64,000 nucleotides of DNA from Salinimonas chungwhensis DSM 16280 (lineage in GTDB: Bacteria; Pseudomonadota; Gammaproteobacteria; Enterobacterales; Alteromonadaceae): positions 214,357 through 278,356 of the forward strand of contig NZ_KB899376.1 in the NCBI RefSeq assembly GCF_000378185.1, in the 5' to 3' direction. Positions 46,036 through 55,413 of the stretch are shown here, piece after piece. Under the pieces are notes generated by a model, which was not told the origin of the DNA, made no database searches, and saw only the letters and a program-made list of their open reading frames with translations. The stretch's first letter is position 1. Every line of letters starts with the position of its first letter. The translations under genes and the position numbers were made by a program.

Positions 46036-46464
46036 TTAATCATTTAGCTGATCACAGTCCTTGTCGGCGCATTCGCCGTAAAGATATAAGCTATGGTGGG
46101 TCAGCTTCATATTATTTCTTTCGGCGACTTCAATCTGTCGCCGCTCGATAACATCGTCTTCAAACTCAATCACTTTGCCACATTTAAGGCATACGAGGTG
46201 ATCATGATGATCCTTATGGCTGATTTCAAAAACTGATTTGCCGCCTTCAAAGTGATGGCGACTCAGGATGCCAGCATCATCAAACTGATTCAATACACGG
46301 TAAACCGTGGCCAGACCAATTTCCTCACCCTGTTCAATCAATATTTTATACACATCCTCAGCGCTGATGTGTTGATTCTCTGGCTCCTGCAATATCTGCA
46401 GGATTTTCAGGCGCGGTAACGTTACTTTCAGACCGGCTTTCTTAAGCTCTTTATTTTGATCCAT
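46036..46464 (-). CDS. fur: Ferric uptake regulator Fur
   Basis: A 142-residue iron-responsive repressor. It has an N-terminal winged helix (KAGLKVTLPRLKIL, then AEDVYKILIEQGEEIGLATVYRVLNQF) and a metal-binding C-terminal domain with HKDHHDHLVCLKCGKVIEF, a first CxxC, and a second Cys pair near the end (CADKDC). All zinc and iron ligands look present. A TATAAT box on the minus strand lies at 46502-46507. It is a single gene; no Fur box was clearly recognised in this window. Confidence 0.96.
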   Translation of the reverse strand: MDQNKELKKAGLKVTLPRLKILQILQEPENQHISAEDVYKILIEQGEEIGLATVYRVLNQFDDAGILSRHHFEGGKSVFEISHKDHHDHLVCLKCGKVIEFEDDVIERRQIEVAERNNMKLTHHSLYLYGECADKDCDQLND

Positions 46465-46768
46465 TGAATACCAACTTCAGGGCTGCGTTCGAGGTGACGT
46501 TATTATAGGTAAATTGACATGATTTGAAAGGAAAAGCCGCTTTTTGTCAAACTGACGCGCAAAAATTAATCATCCGGCGGGTTTGGTATTAATTTGTATA
46601 ATTTGTGAGCTGTTGATAGCTATCGAAAATATACGAAAGAATGATAACAAAATTGCCGCTATGGCCAATAATTAATTTAAAATATTAATCCTGCGTTAAA
46701 GATAAATTTACTTAGTGATAACAATTTTGTATGTTATTGCTGCAACGACAGGGACAGGAAAGTAGTAA
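46465..46768. other. AT-rich divergent promoter region of fur and an MCP gene
   Basis: A 304-bp gap with promoters for two divergent genes. Apart from the fur -10 box and the AGGAAAG ribosome-binding site before 46769, I see no specific operator. Confidence 0.4.
46502..46507 (-). promoter_or_regulatory. Candidate -10 box of fur
   Basis: The minus strand reads TATAAT here, about 38 bp before the fur start. The matching -35 is weak (TTTCAA, 16-nt spacing). A good consensus TTGACA lies further upstream but is not correctly spaced. Confidence 0.4.
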
Positions 46769-48775
46769 ATGCAGTTGACCGTAGTCAGAAAGATAATTTT
46801 AGGGTTCGTAACATTTTGGTGTCTGCTGTTTCTCATAGGTGTGCTGTCTTATGCAGGTTTGTCCGATATCCGTGAAGCGGCTCGTTCTGTTGCAAACGAA
46901 AAAATGCCATTACAGATTCAGATGATGGAAATAAAATCTGAAACTCAGTCTCTGGCAACGATTATTGCAAATGGCTTTTATAAAACAAGTGCAGAAGAAC
47001 TGATTGCTAATCGCGACGCTTTCAGCCAATTATCTAACAAATTTGTCACCCAACTTGACACATTGCTGCAGTCTCGCCCGGATAGTAAGGTAGTCGCTCA
47101 GGCAGTCCGGGATGGTAAGGCATTTATTAGCCACAGTCAGCAGATGTACGATGCGCTAATGCAGCGGATTAGTTTGGCACAGGCACTGGATAACCAGCTG
47201 AGTCTATTATTGAGTATGACCGATGAAGCCAGCGCATTGATGTTGGACTTGAGCTATATTGATAGTGACGATCCTGCCATTCAAACGTTGATCGGCGCAG
47301 GTACAAATATTGACAACAAGCTGCTGACCCTCAATACCGCATTACAGGAATTAGCTGAAACAAATAGTGGTGAGATAACTGCCAATATTGTCGAAGACCT
47401 GAATTATCAGCTGAGCAATCTGCAGGTTGATAAGGACTATCTGAACCGGTTGGCGCAAGGTGTTGAAAATAGCGGCACCGTTGAGGCTTTCAATGAACAA
47501 TATGCTCTGGTCTTCCAAAATCTTACAGGAAACGACGGTCTGATTGACCTGCAGCAACAAAAGCTAAAGGCCATTACAGCCAGCCAGGATTATCGGCAAA
47601 GCGCCGACAACGCACTGGATGCTGCGATGGCGACGATAAATACGCTTTTTGACAGGGCCAGCCAGTCTACGCTAGAGGGGCAGCAGAGCATCCTGCAGAC
47701 AGTGCAGGAAAGCGTTGTAGAGACTCTGATTGTTTCTGGCTTAGGGTTGATTGCAGCCATTGTGCTGGGAACCATAGCTACACGCAGTATTGCTCGTCCA
47801 CTGGCGCGTATCAACCGCGGGCTGAGTCAGTTGTCACAAGGAGACCTAACCTGTCAGTTGGACAGCGATGGGCGCGACGAGTTTGCTGCACTGGCCCATA
47901 AGGTCAATGTGTTGGCCGCGAGTTTGCGCGAGCTAATCGGTAATATTCTGGCGCAGGAGGAACAACTTGACAGGGTCTCAAAAGAAAGCGTTGCGATGGG
48001 TGAGCGTTCGTTAAATGGTGTTGCTGAGCAACGTGAGCAGATTCGAAAAACCTCGCACAATACAGCAAATGTTCAACAGACCAGCCACAGTAATCTGGCC
48101 CAGATTAATGCTTCGACTGCCTCGCTGAATAAGGTGGACAAACAAAGTGATGTTATTGCGCAACTGGTAGCGCAATGTCGTGAGCAGAGCCATCAACAAG
48201 CCAGACAAGCAGAGACGTCAGCTGAGACCATTGAGCGACTCGAAGCAAATAGCCGTAATATAGGTAGTATTCTCGACGTCATTAAAACTATAGCTGAACA
48301 AACCAATTTACTTGCCCTGAATGCTGCAATTGAAGCTGCCAGAGCCGGCGATCAGGGAAGGGGATTTGCCGTCGTGGCTGATGAGGTAAGAACACTTGCT
48401 ACTCGTACTCAAAATTCTACCGAAGAAATTGAAGGTATGATTGCCAGTCTGCAACGGGATGCCAGGCAGGCAGTACAGGCTATTGATGCAGGGAAAATGC
48501 AGGCCGATCAGGGAGTAGAGATTATTGGCCAGGTAAATGAGCAGGTGAGTCAGATTCGTGAAATTATCAACTCATTGAGTAAAATAAACCACACCATCGT
48601 CAGCGACACGGAACAACAGGACCGCTTGCTGGCTGACGTGGCTAACAGCCTTAATACCATCGTTGGGCTTGCTGATGCCAGCGCGGAAAATACCCAAAAT
48701 GCGAATCAGTCAGTTATGCAACTGGATGCTCAAATGGAAAGCTTACGTAATGCGGTTGAGCGTTTCAGGTTGTAA
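46769..48775 (+). CDS. Methyl-accepting chemotaxis protein with a large helical sensor
   Basis: A 668-residue chemoreceptor. The first membrane helix is residues 9-29 and the second about 316-337. The roughly 285-residue periplasmic region between them is all alpha-helical and polar, like the helical bimodular (HBM) sensor domains; HBM receptors such as McpS bind TCA-cycle acids, but the ligand here is unknown. A HAMP domain follows, then a signalling coiled coil with tip sequence [21 protein letters not shown] terminator follows at 48795. Single gene. Confidence 0.93.
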   Translation: MQLTVVRKIILGFVTFWCLLFLIGVLSYAGLSDIREAARSVANEKMPLQIQMMEIKSETQSLATIIANGFYKTSAEELIANRDAFSQLSNKFVTQLDTLLQSRPDSKVVAQAVRDGKAFISHSQQMYDALMQRISLAQALDNQLSLLLSMTDEASALMLDLSYIDSDDPAIQTLIGAGTNIDNKLLTLNTALQELAETNSGEITANIVEDLNYQLSNLQVDKDYLNRLAQGVENSGTVEAFNEQYALVFQNLTGNDGLIDLQQQKLKAITASQDYRQSADNALDAAMATINTLFDRASQSTLEGQQSILQTVQESVVETLIVSGLGLIAAIVLGTIATRSIARPLARINRGLSQLSQGDLTCQLDSDGRDEFAALAHKVNVLAASLRELIGNILAQEEQLDRVSKESVAMGERSLNGVAEQREQIRKTSHNTANVQQTSHSNLAQINASTASLNKVDKQSDVIAQLVAQCREQSHQQARQAETSAETIERLEANSRNIGSILDVIKTIAEQTNLLALNAAIEAARAGDQGRGFAVVADEVRTLATRTQNSTEEIEGMIASLQRDARQAVQAIDAGKMQADQGVEIIGQVNEQVSQIREIINSLSKINHTIVSDTEQQDRLLADVANSLNTIVGLADASAENTQNANQSVMQLDAQMESLRNAVERFRL

Positions 48776-48794
48776 AGAATAGCGGAACAAATTA

Positions 48795-48823
48795 AAAGGA
48801 GCTGCCCTTTAAGCAGCTCCTTT
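48795..48823. terminator. Bidirectional terminator between MCP gene and fldA
   Basis: AAAGGAGCTGC and GCAGCTCCTTT form a perfect 11-bp stem around a 7-nt loop. It lies between the converging MCP and flavodoxin genes. Confidence 0.85.
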
Positions 48824-48835
48824 GTGTAATAGACG

Positions 48836-49360
48836 CTAGGCCAGTTCAGCCAGGCACAGCTCTTCGTGAAGCTGTTTACACCAGGCTTTAACCCGTTCGT
48901 CAGTAAGCTCCGGCTGACGATCCTCATCAATACCTAAGCCCACAAAATGTTTATCATCTGCCATACCTTTGGACGCTTCGAACTCGTAGCTTTCGCACGG
49001 CCATTCACCAACCAGAATGGCGCCACGAGGTTCGACGATATCCCGAACCATGCCCATTGCGTCAAGAAAATACTCGGCATAATCTTCCTGATCACCACAA
49101 CCAAAAATGGCCACGAGCTTATCGGTGAAATCTATTTCTTCCAGTTCGGGAAAAAAGTCATCCCAGTCACACTGCGCTTCACCATAATACCAGGTAGGTA
49201 TGCCAAATATCAGCAAGTCGTATTCAGCAATGGCTTCTTTGGTACTTTTGGCGATATCAAAAACGTCAATCAGGTGCTTACCCAATTCTTTTTGAATCAT
49301 CTTGGCGACGTGCTCAGTATTTCCGGTGTCGCTTCCAAAAAAAAGGCCAACACTTGCCAT
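48836..49360 (-). CDS. fldA: Flavodoxin I
   Basis: A 174-residue long-chain flavodoxin that carries electrons on FMN. The phosphate loop is FGSDTGNTEHV; the two FMN-stacking regions are PTWYYGEAQCDWDDF and GCGDQEDYAEYF. It is followed in the operon direction by no other gene; upstream on the same strand are DUF2788 and ybfF, a set conserved in related bacteria. It can replace ferredoxin under iron limitation, which fits with a nearby fur, though no Fur box was seen. Confidence 0.96.
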   Translation of the reverse strand: MASVGLFFGSDTGNTEHVAKMIQKELGKHLIDVFDIAKSTKEAIAEYDLLIFGIPTWYYGEAQCDWDDFFPELEEIDFTDKLVAIFGCGDQEDYAEYFLDAMGMVRDIVEPRGAILVGEWPCESYEFEASKGMADDKHFVGLGIDEDRQPELTDERVKAWCKQLHEELCLAELA

Positions 49361-49386
49361 AATTACCCTCTATCATTTAACTGTTT

Positions 49387-49605
49387 TTACACACCTGTAC
49401 TTAGTAAGAAAACTTCTATCAACCCTTTTGCTAAAAAACCCATGGCCCCGGCGCCGAGCACGCCATACACTACGAGCTTTCCTATCAGGGGAACATCATT
49501 TTTCTTAAGCACATCATGTACTGCCAAACCCATCAAAATGAACAGGCCACCAAGGCCAATATAAATCGAGACGGATTCAAATAATTCGTAAGTACTGTTG
49601 GGCAT
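49387..49605 (-). CDS. DUF2788 small membrane protein
   Basis: A 72-residue protein with two hydrophobic helices (about 13-28 and 43-66) joined by a charged loop (HDVLKKNDVPLIGK). This matches DUF2788, found beside fldA and ybfF in gammaproteobacteria. The function is unknown. It begins 89 bp after the ybfF stop, and fldA starts 26 bp after its own stop. Confidence 0.8.
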   Translation of the reverse strand: MPNSTYELFESVSIYIGLGGLFILMGLAVHDVLKKNDVPLIGKLVVYGVLGAGAMGFLAKGLIEVFLLSTGV

Positions 49606-49694
49606 AACACCCCTTTCTGATCAGGCGCAGACTATACCATATCTTAATTCAATGGCGCACAGAAAACCGCTTAAATTTATCTCATGGAGTATCA

Positions 49695-50486
49695 CTAATC
49701 GCTATTAACCCTGGAAAAAAATTGGTCAACTGCTCTGTTAAATGCGTCAGGTTTTTCAGCATGTAGCCAATGGCCGGCACCATCAATTACCCGTGCTTTT
49801 GACTTTGGAAAAAGCTGAGCAATAACACTGCGATGCTCTAAGCTAAGATAATCCGATTCTCCACCTTTTATAAATAAGGTGCTTTTGGCGAATTGCAAGT
49901 CGCAATCCGGCCAGCTTCGGATAGCATCATAATTTGTAGCAAGCCCGTTTAAATTAAAACGCCATTGCCACCTGCCTTCTTCATCCTGAAATAAGCTTTT
50001 TAACAGGAACTGTCTGACACCTGATATGGGAATGTGTCGTGCCAGCTGCGTATCTGCATCACTACGCTTGTCCACTTTTTCAAGATCGACTGCCTGTAGT
50101 CCCTTAATGATTGATTCGTGGCGAGCCGGATAGGTAGCCGGGGCAATATCGGCAATAACCAGAGCGCTGATATAATCTGGTTGTTCCAGCGCCGCCATCA
50201 TGGCGACCTTGCCGCCCAGGGAATGCCCTAGTAAATAAACCGAATCCAGCTTTAATTGGTTAACAATAGCCAGGACGCCATGGGCACTGTCAGACAAGGT
50301 AAAACCCTCTGTGTGCGGCGATTCACCATGGTCCGGCAAATCAATACTAAGCACATTATATTGATTTTGGAAATAACGGCGCACGATAGCCAGATTATCC
50401 AGGCTGCCAAAAAGGCCATGAAGTAACACTAGCCAGGGCGCATCCTCGTGGCTATGGGAGATTTCGTAATTTAATGAAATTGACAT
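49695..50486 (-). CDS. ybfF: Alpha/beta-hydrolase esterase YbfF
   Basis: About 263 residues with an alpha/beta-hydrolase fold. The oxyanion HG motif is LLHGLFGSLDN, the nucleophile elbow GHSLGG (catalytic Ser), the acid lies near FIKGGESDY, and the catalytic His is in GAGHWLHAEKP. YbfF acts on short acyl esters, including acyl-CoA. I prefer the ATG at 50486 to the TTG at 50501. First gene of a likely ybfF-DUF2788-fldA group. Confidence 0.92.
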   Translation of the reverse strand: MSISLNYEISHSHEDAPWLVLLHGLFGSLDNLAIVRRYFQNQYNVLSIDLPDHGESPHTEGFTLSDSAHGVLAIVNQLKLDSVYLLGHSLGGKVAMMAALEQPDYISALVIADIAPATYPARHESIIKGLQAVDLEKVDKRSDADTQLARHIPISGVRQFLLKSLFQDEEGRWQWRFNLNGLATNYDAIRSWPDCDLQFAKSTLFIKGGESDYLSLEHRSVIAQLFPKSKARVIDGAGHWLHAEKPDAFNRAVDQFFSRVNSD

Positions 50487-50584
50487 AATGAAAACTTTCA
50501 AAAAAGAATAGGGAATGTGCTACACATACGCAAGCAGTGTATTAAAAGACTTACCCGTAGAGATTTACAAGTATAGCGAAGTGC

Positions 50585-50612
50585 AAAAAAGGCGACATCA
50601 GTCGCCTTTTTT
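50585..50612 (-). terminator. Rho-independent terminator after hns
   Basis: AAAAAAGGCGAC and GTCGCCTTTTTT form a perfect 12-bp stem with an ATCA loop, 11 bp after the hns stop. It could also act on plus-strand transcripts. Confidence 0.92.
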
Positions 50613-50623
50613 GTGCGTTACTT

Positions 50624-51025
50624 CTAAATTGAAAAATTCTGCAATTGTTCGCCGTCTTCAAGTGCTTGTTTGAAAACTTTCGGCATTCTGCCAATACCTG
50701 TCCATTTATGTTCGTTGCCTTCCTTATCAGTCAGCCTGTATTTTACCGGGCGTTTTTTACCCGTCTTACTTTGTTTTGACGCAGGCAAAGAGGTCGACTC
50801 AAGATCACTGACCGCCAATCCTGCTTCTTCCATTTGTTTCTGGATTTCAGCAATCTTTGCCTTCTTTTCCTCTTCTACTTTTTCTTGTTCAGCAGCCTTT
50901 TCACGGCGCTTTTCAATTATGTTATCCAATTTGCCACGAACTTCTTCAAGTTCTTCTAGTGACAATTCTTTTACTGCTCCCTGTAAACGTCTTCCGTGGG
51001 TTAAAATATCTAAAAACTCGCTCAT
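50624..51025 (-). CDS. hns: H-NS family nucleoid protein
   Basis: A 133-residue DNA-binding protein that silences AT-rich DNA. The N-terminal 80 residues form the charged coiled-coil oligomerisation domain. A flexible linker (about 70-92) leads to the C-terminal DNA-binding domain with KYRLTDKEGNEHKWTGIGRMPKVF. The minor-groove-reading triplet, usually QGR (or RGR), is IGR here, which may change binding strength. No other H-NS-like gene is in the window. A strong terminator follows. Confidence 0.9.
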   Translation of the reverse strand: MSEFLDILTHGRRLQGAVKELSLEELEEVRGKLDNIIEKRREKAAEQEKVEEEKKAKIAEIQKQMEEAGLAVSDLESTSLPASKQSKTGKKRPVKYRLTDKEGNEHKWTGIGRMPKVFKQALEDGEQLQNFSI

Positions 51026-51083
51026 TTATTAACCTTACGTTTATATGTGTTAGTTCTTTAATTATAATAGTTAATTTTTATAC

Positions 51084-51116
51084 AAAAAAAAAGCAACCAT
51101 CGGCTGCTTTTTTTTT
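51084..51116. terminator. Terminator after etfD
   Basis: AGCAACC pairs with GGCTGCT (one wobble pair) around an ATC loop, flanked by long A and T runs. It lies 19 bp beyond the etfD stop on the minus strand and could work on both strands. Confidence 0.8.
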
Positions 51117-51134
51117 AAAACGAATTAAAAATAA

Positions 51135-52784
51135 TTACATATTGGGATAATTAGGTCCGCCGGTTCCTTCTGGCGTTACCCAGCAAATATTCTGTGATGG
51201 ATCTTTAATATCACACGTTTTGCAATGAATACAATTTTGCGCATTGATCTGAAACTTTTTATTTCCCTGATCATCATCAATTACTTCATAAACGCCGGCC
51301 GGGCAATATCGTTGCGCCGGCTCCGCAAATTTAGGCCAGTTGATCTCAATAGGTATTGATGGATCTTTGAGTTGCAGGTGACAAGGTTGATTCTCTTCGT
51401 GGTTTGTATTGGACAGATAAACTGATGAAGGTTTATCAAAGCTCAATTTACCATCTGGCTTTGGATAGGTAATTTTTTCTACCTCATCGACAGTCTTCAT
51501 CTGGGCATAATCTTGTGAATTATCCGTTAAGGTTTTTCCAAAAAAACTACCGCCAAAGAAGTTCTGCTCCAATGTGTTAAATGCCCCCCCCCAGAAATTT
51601 CCGTATTTATGAACAGCCGGCCCAAAGTTGCGGGATTTATATAATTCGTCATACAGCCAGGAAGCTTTGATATTTTCCTCAAACGTCTGCAGTTCTTTTT
51701 CCTGAGTCTGCTGGTTAAACGCCTCGAATAATGTTTCAGCAGCAACCATACCGGATTTCATCGCCGTATGATTACCTTTTATTTTGGCAAAATTTAGCGT
51801 TCCGGCGTTACAACCTACCAGCAGGCCTCCCGGAAAGGTCATTTTCGGCAGAGAATTGAAACCGCCTTTAGTAATGGCGCGAGCGCCATACGCTACGCGC
51901 TTGCCTCCTTCAAGATACTGACTAATAGCAGGATGGTGTTTTAACTGCTGAAACTCATGGAAAGGGCTCAGGTATGGATTTTCGTAATTCAGGTCGATAA
52001 TCAGACCCACCAGAACCTGATTGTCCTCCGCATGATAGAGGTAACTGCCACCGGTTGCTTCATCTAATGGCCAGCCTGCTGAATGAACAACCAGGCCGGG
52101 TTTATGCTTAGCTGGGTCAATATCCCAAACTTCTTTAAATCCAATGGCGTAATGCTGCGGGCTGGCATTTTTGTCAAGTTCAAATTTCTCAATGAGGCTT
52201 TTACCGAGATGACCCCGCGAGCCTTCTGCAAAAATTGTATATTTGGCCAGCAAATCCATACCGGGCATATAGCTGTCTTTCTTTTCACCCTGTGTATCGA
52301 GGCCCATATCCCCGGTAGCGACACCGCCCACACTACCATCCTTGTTGTAAATAATATCTGCAGCAGCGAAGCCAGGGAAGACCTCTACACCCAGGGCTTC
52401 TGCCTGTTCAGCCAGCCAGCGGCAGACATTGCCCATTGAGACAATGTAGTTACCATCATTGTGCATGGTCTTGGGGGTCATCCAGTTAGGCAGCTTGCGC
52501 GCAGAGGTCGCATCATTGAATAAATAGATTTCGTCTTCGGTAACCGGCGTATTTAATGGCGCGCCTTTTTCCTTCCAATCCGGGAAAAGCTCATTTAGTG
52601 CGCGGGGTTCGAACACCGCCCCTGACAAGATATGTGCGCCCACTTCTGAGCCTTTTTCCACGACACAGACCATGAGTTCCTGCTCGGCGTCATTAGCAAG
52701 TTGCATGAGTCGACACGCTGTGGCCAGACCGGCAGGTCCGGCACCAACGATGACCACGTCAAACTCCATTGATTCACGTTCCAT
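51135..52784 (-). CDS. etfD: Electron-transfer flavoprotein-ubiquinone oxidoreductase
   Basis: About 549 residues, a membrane-bound FAD and [4Fe-4S] enzyme that moves electrons from ETF (reduced by acyl-CoA dehydrogenases) to ubiquinone. The N-terminal FAD site is DVVIVGAGPAGLATACRL. The C-terminal cluster cysteines are CPAGVYEV, then CIHCKTCDIKDP. AAGGAG precedes the ATG at 52784; an upstream in-frame ATG at 52805 lacks one. It is transcribed divergently from etfBA, over a shared promoter region with two palindromes. Confidence 0.95.
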   Translation of the reverse strand: MERESMEFDVVIVGAGPAGLATACRLMQLANDAEQELMVCVVEKGSEVGAHILSGAVFEPRALNELFPDWKEKGAPLNTPVTEDEIYLFNDATSARKLPNWMTPKTMHNDGNYIVSMGNVCRWLAEQAEALGVEVFPGFAAADIIYNKDGSVGGVATGDMGLDTQGEKKDSYMPGMDLLAKYTIFAEGSRGHLGKSLIEKFELDKNASPQHYAIGFKEVWDIDPAKHKPGLVVHSAGWPLDEATGGSYLYHAEDNQVLVGLIIDLNYENPYLSPFHEFQQLKHHPAISQYLEGGKRVAYGARAITKGGFNSLPKMTFPGGLLVGCNAGTLNFAKIKGNHTAMKSGMVAAETLFEAFNQQTQEKELQTFEENIKASWLYDELYKSRNFGPAVHKYGNFWGGAFNTLEQNFFGGSFFGKTLTDNSQDYAQMKTVDEVEKITYPKPDGKLSFDKPSSVYLSNTNHEENQPCHLQLKDPSIPIEINWPKFAEPAQRYCPAGVYEVIDDDQGNKKFQINAQNCIHCKTCDIKDPSQNICWVTPEGTGGPNYPNM

Positions 52785-52888
52785 GGGTGGCTCCTTAAAA
52801 TTCATTGTTATAGTGCACTATAGGTGAAACAAATAATGCCAGGTGTCAAAAAGTTGTAAATTAATTGTCGTCTCGAAAGGTAATGCAG

Positions 52889-52906
52889 GTTGACGTTTAC
52901 GTCAAC
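52889..52906. promoter_or_regulatory. Operator-like palindrome 1 of the etf region (LiuR-type)
   Basis: GTTGACG and CGTCAAC flank a TTTA centre; the core reads TTGACGTTTACGTCAA, fitting TTnACGTnnACGTnAA. That pattern resembles operators I recall for LiuR, a MerR-family regulator of branched-chain amino acid and fatty acid breakdown. The regulator is not in the window. Confidence 0.6.
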
Positions 52907-52927
52907 AGGAAGTAGATTGCAGCTTAG

Positions 52928-52943
52928 TTTACGTTAACGTAAA
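52928..52943. promoter_or_regulatory. Operator-like palindrome 2 of the etf region (LiuR-type)
   Basis: TTTACGTTAACGTAAA is a perfect 16-bp palindrome of the same form as the site at 52889, 39 bp away. It lies about 18 bp before a TATACT box (52961-52966) that could be the etfBA -10, so a bound repressor would cover the -35 region. Confidence 0.65.
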
Positions 52944-53075
52944 GCAAGTTGGTTTCAATGTATACTCTACGTTAATGCAGGGTAAACCTTTCTTCGTCCA
53001 TCAACCATATAAAGAGGCTGATGATATCAAGACAGGGTGGTACATCACCGGCTAACTCAAATTTTGAGGTAACAA

Positions 53076-53825
53076 ATGAAAATACTTGTACCAGTCAAAC
53101 GTGCAATTGACTACAACGTGAAGGTACGGGTTAAAGCTGATTATTCCGGCGTTGACCTGGCCAATGCAAAAATGGCAATAAATCCTTTTTGTGAAATTGC
53201 TGTTGAAGAAGCAGTAAAATTGAAAGAGCAGGGTGTGGCAACCGAAGTGGTGGTTGTTTCTATCGGTGACAAGAGCTGTCAGGAGCAAATCAGAACCGCT
53301 CTTGCGCTCGGTGCAGATCGGGGGATCCAAATCGACACCGATGAAAAGCTGGACTCGCTTCAGATTGCTAAATTACTGAGTAAGCTGGTGGAAAAAGAAT
53401 CACCGGACTTAGTCATTCTGGGCAAGCAGAGTATTGATTCTGACAATAACCAGACCGGTCAGATGCTGGCTGCGCTTACTGGCATGCCCCAGGGTACCTT
53501 CGCCTCGAAAGTAGATATTGACGATAACAAAGTCAAAGTAACCCGCGAAATTGATGGTGGTCTGCAGACCGTTCAGCTGGATTTGCCCGCGGTGATTACC
53601 ACAGATCTTCGCCTTAACGAACCGCGCTATGCATCGCTGCCAAATATTATGAAGGCTAAGCGAAAGCCGCTGGATGTAATGCCAGCTGCTGATTTTGGTG
53701 TGGATCTGTCATCTAAAGTGAAGGTACTTAAAGTGAATCCACCGGCCCAGCGAGAAGGCGGTGTTAAAGTAGACAGTGTCGCGGAACTGGTTGATAAGCT
53801 CAAAAACGAAGCGAAGGTGATCTGA
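53076..53825 (+). CDS. etfB: Electron-transfer flavoprotein beta subunit
   Basis: A 249-residue ETF beta subunit, which binds AMP and takes part in electron transfer from acyl-CoA dehydrogenases. The family signature is [21 protein letters not shown] at the start and the conserved [42 protein letters not shown] stretch further on; only parts are listed as recognised. It overlaps etfA by one base (TGATG). Confidence 0.95.
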   Translation: MKILVPVKRAIDYNVKVRVKADYSGVDLANAKMAINPFCEIAVEEAVKLKEQGVATEVVVVSIGDKSCQEQIRTALALGADRGIQIDTDEKLDSLQIAKLLSKLVEKESPDLVILGKQSIDSDNNQTGQMLAALTGMPQGTFASKVDIDDNKVKVTREIDGGLQTVQLDLPAVITTDLRLNEPRYASLPNIMKAKRKPLDVMPAADFGVDLSSKVKVLKVNPPAQREGGVKVDSVAELVDKLKNEAKVI

Positions 53826-54751
53826 TGACAGTATTAGTTTATGCAGAACATGATAATAATGCGCTAAAAGGCGATACCGCCAAGCTGATTAGTGCTGCCA
53901 CACAAATGGGTGGTGACATTCACGTGCTGGTTGCCGGCTCAGACTGCGCTGGTATTGCCGAGGCAGCGGCAAAAATTGATGGTGTAGCAAAAGTTGTTGT
54001 TGCAGATAATGAGGCTTATGGTCATCAGCTGGCTGAAAACATCGCTGAATTAGTGGTTGAGCTGGGTAAAGACTATGATCACATTGTGGCGAGTGCTTCC
54101 ACGACGGGCAAAAACTTTATGCCCCGGGTAGCTGCTTTACTGGATGTTGCCCAGATATCTGACATCATCGGAGTTGAGTCGCCCGATACATTCGTGCGAC
54201 CAATCTATGCAGGTAATGCTATTGCCACTGTGCAGTCAGAAGATACCATTAAAGTCATCACGGTTCGCGCCGCTTCCTTTGATGCGGTCGGGCAGGATAA
54301 CAGTGCACCGGTCGAAGCGTCAGATGCAGTCAAAACATCTGAAAAATCAAGTTTTGTCGACGAGCAATTGACTGAGTCAGAACGCCCGGAACTTTCTGCA
54401 GCAGATATTGTTATTTCCGGCGGCCGGGGTATGCAAAATGGGGAAAACTTTTCTCTGTTAGAAGGTATTGCCGATAAGCTAGCTGCCGCGATTGGCGCTT
54501 CACGTGCAGCCGTTGATGCAGGCTTTGTGCCTAACGATATGCAGGTGGGCCAGACAGGCAAAATCGTCGCTCCTCAGCTGTACATTGCGGTGGGTATTTC
54601 CGGTGCTATCCAACACCTGGCCGGCATGAAAGACTCCAAAGTCATCGTGGCCATCAATAAGGATGAGGAAGCCCCGATTTTCCAGGTAGCAGACTATGGT
54701 CTGGTCGGTGATTTATTTGATATTTTACCTGAGCTGGAAAAATCGATCTAA
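53825..54751 (+). CDS. etfA: Electron-transfer flavoprotein alpha subunit
   Basis: A 308-residue ETF alpha subunit with the C-terminal FAD domain. It contains [12 protein letters not shown], the [21 protein letters not shown] segment and [20 protein letters not shown]. With EtfB it forms the soluble ETF that feeds EtfD. A good terminator follows at 54768. All three ETF genes lie together here. Confidence 0.96.
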   Translation: MTVLVYAEHDNNALKGDTAKLISAATQMGGDIHVLVAGSDCAGIAEAAAKIDGVAKVVVADNEAYGHQLAENIAELVVELGKDYDHIVASASTTGKNFMPRVAALLDVAQISDIIGVESPDTFVRPIYAGNAIATVQSEDTIKVITVRAASFDAVGQDNSAPVEASDAVKTSEKSSFVDEQLTESERPELSAADIVISGGRGMQNGENFSLLEGIADKLAAAIGASRAAVDAGFVPNDMQVGQTGKIVAPQLYIAVGISGAIQHLAGMKDSKVIVAINKDEEAPIFQVADYGLVGDLFDILPELEKSI

Positions 54752-54767
54752 GTCTCTATAAATAATC

Positions 54768-54793
54768 AGGGTTGCGCTAGCGACCCTTTTTTT
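54768..54793 (+). terminator. Rho-independent terminator after etfA
   Basis: AGGGTTGC and GCGACCCT form a stem with one G-T pair around a GCTA loop, and seven T follow on the plus strand. The stop codon of etfA lies 17 bp upstream. Confidence 0.88.
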
Positions 54794-54812
54794 CTTACGC
54801 TTTTTCGATATT

Positions 54813-55121
54813 TTACACCACCACTATTGAGTTTTCCTCACTTCCCATGCCGGAAGCGAGATAAGCATCTGCCTGCCAGTCATTTTCCCAGCGGTTTGCA
54901 TCAATTAAGTAACGAAATGCATAGCGCTGATCTTTCTCCAGATTCAGCGTCTGAGTAAAACTACCGTTTTTTAGACGACGCATCGGGGGCACTGTTTGAT
55001 CCCACTGATTAAAATCACCCACTAACTGCACAGATTCAGCAAAGCCCGACTCTGCTGCGGTTAATCGAAAAGTAACCTTACATACCGGTTTTGATTTTAG
55101 ATATTGCTTTTTCAGGCCCAT
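54813..55121 (-). CDS. Small glycogen-binding-domain (CBM48-like) protein
   Basis: A 102-residue single-domain protein resembling the isoamylase early-set/CBM48 fold: VQLVGDFNQWD, then FTQTLNLEKDQRYAFRYLIDANRWEND. Such domains bind glycogen or starch, or regulate enzymes such as AMPK. No glycogen gene is adjacent. There is no signal peptide, so it is cytosolic. It converges on etfA. The biological role is unknown; stand-alone versions exist in several bacteria. Confidence 0.8.
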   Translation of the reverse strand: MGLKKQYLKSKPVCKVTFRLTAAESGFAESVQLVGDFNQWDQTVPPMRRLKNGSFTQTLNLEKDQRYAFRYLIDANRWENDWQADAYLASGMGSEENSIVVV

Positions 55122-55413
55122 GGTTTACCTCAGGCATTTATTTTTGATGGGGGAATTTGTATAGAGTTTATACTGAAGAAATCGGGATTGGTATCCTTGC
55201 GTTGCGCTAATACTCTCGTGGTGAATAAACCTATAAACGATTTACTCAGTGTCGTTTATATCCAGTCATATTTATTAACAGTTTTGGGAAAGCAAAAAAG
55301 GTTTTTTCAAGGTACACTGCTGTCTCATAAATAAGAAACGTAATTGATTGGTTATAAAAACAAAACTATAAGCCAGCTAATTACTATACAAGCCATGTTG
55401 TGAAGGGATCTGC

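Noticed and set aside
46769-48775. Assigning a TCA-acid ligand to the MCP by its HBM-like sensor
   Set aside because: The sensor fold is only inferred from helical content and length; ligand residues cannot be checked by eye.
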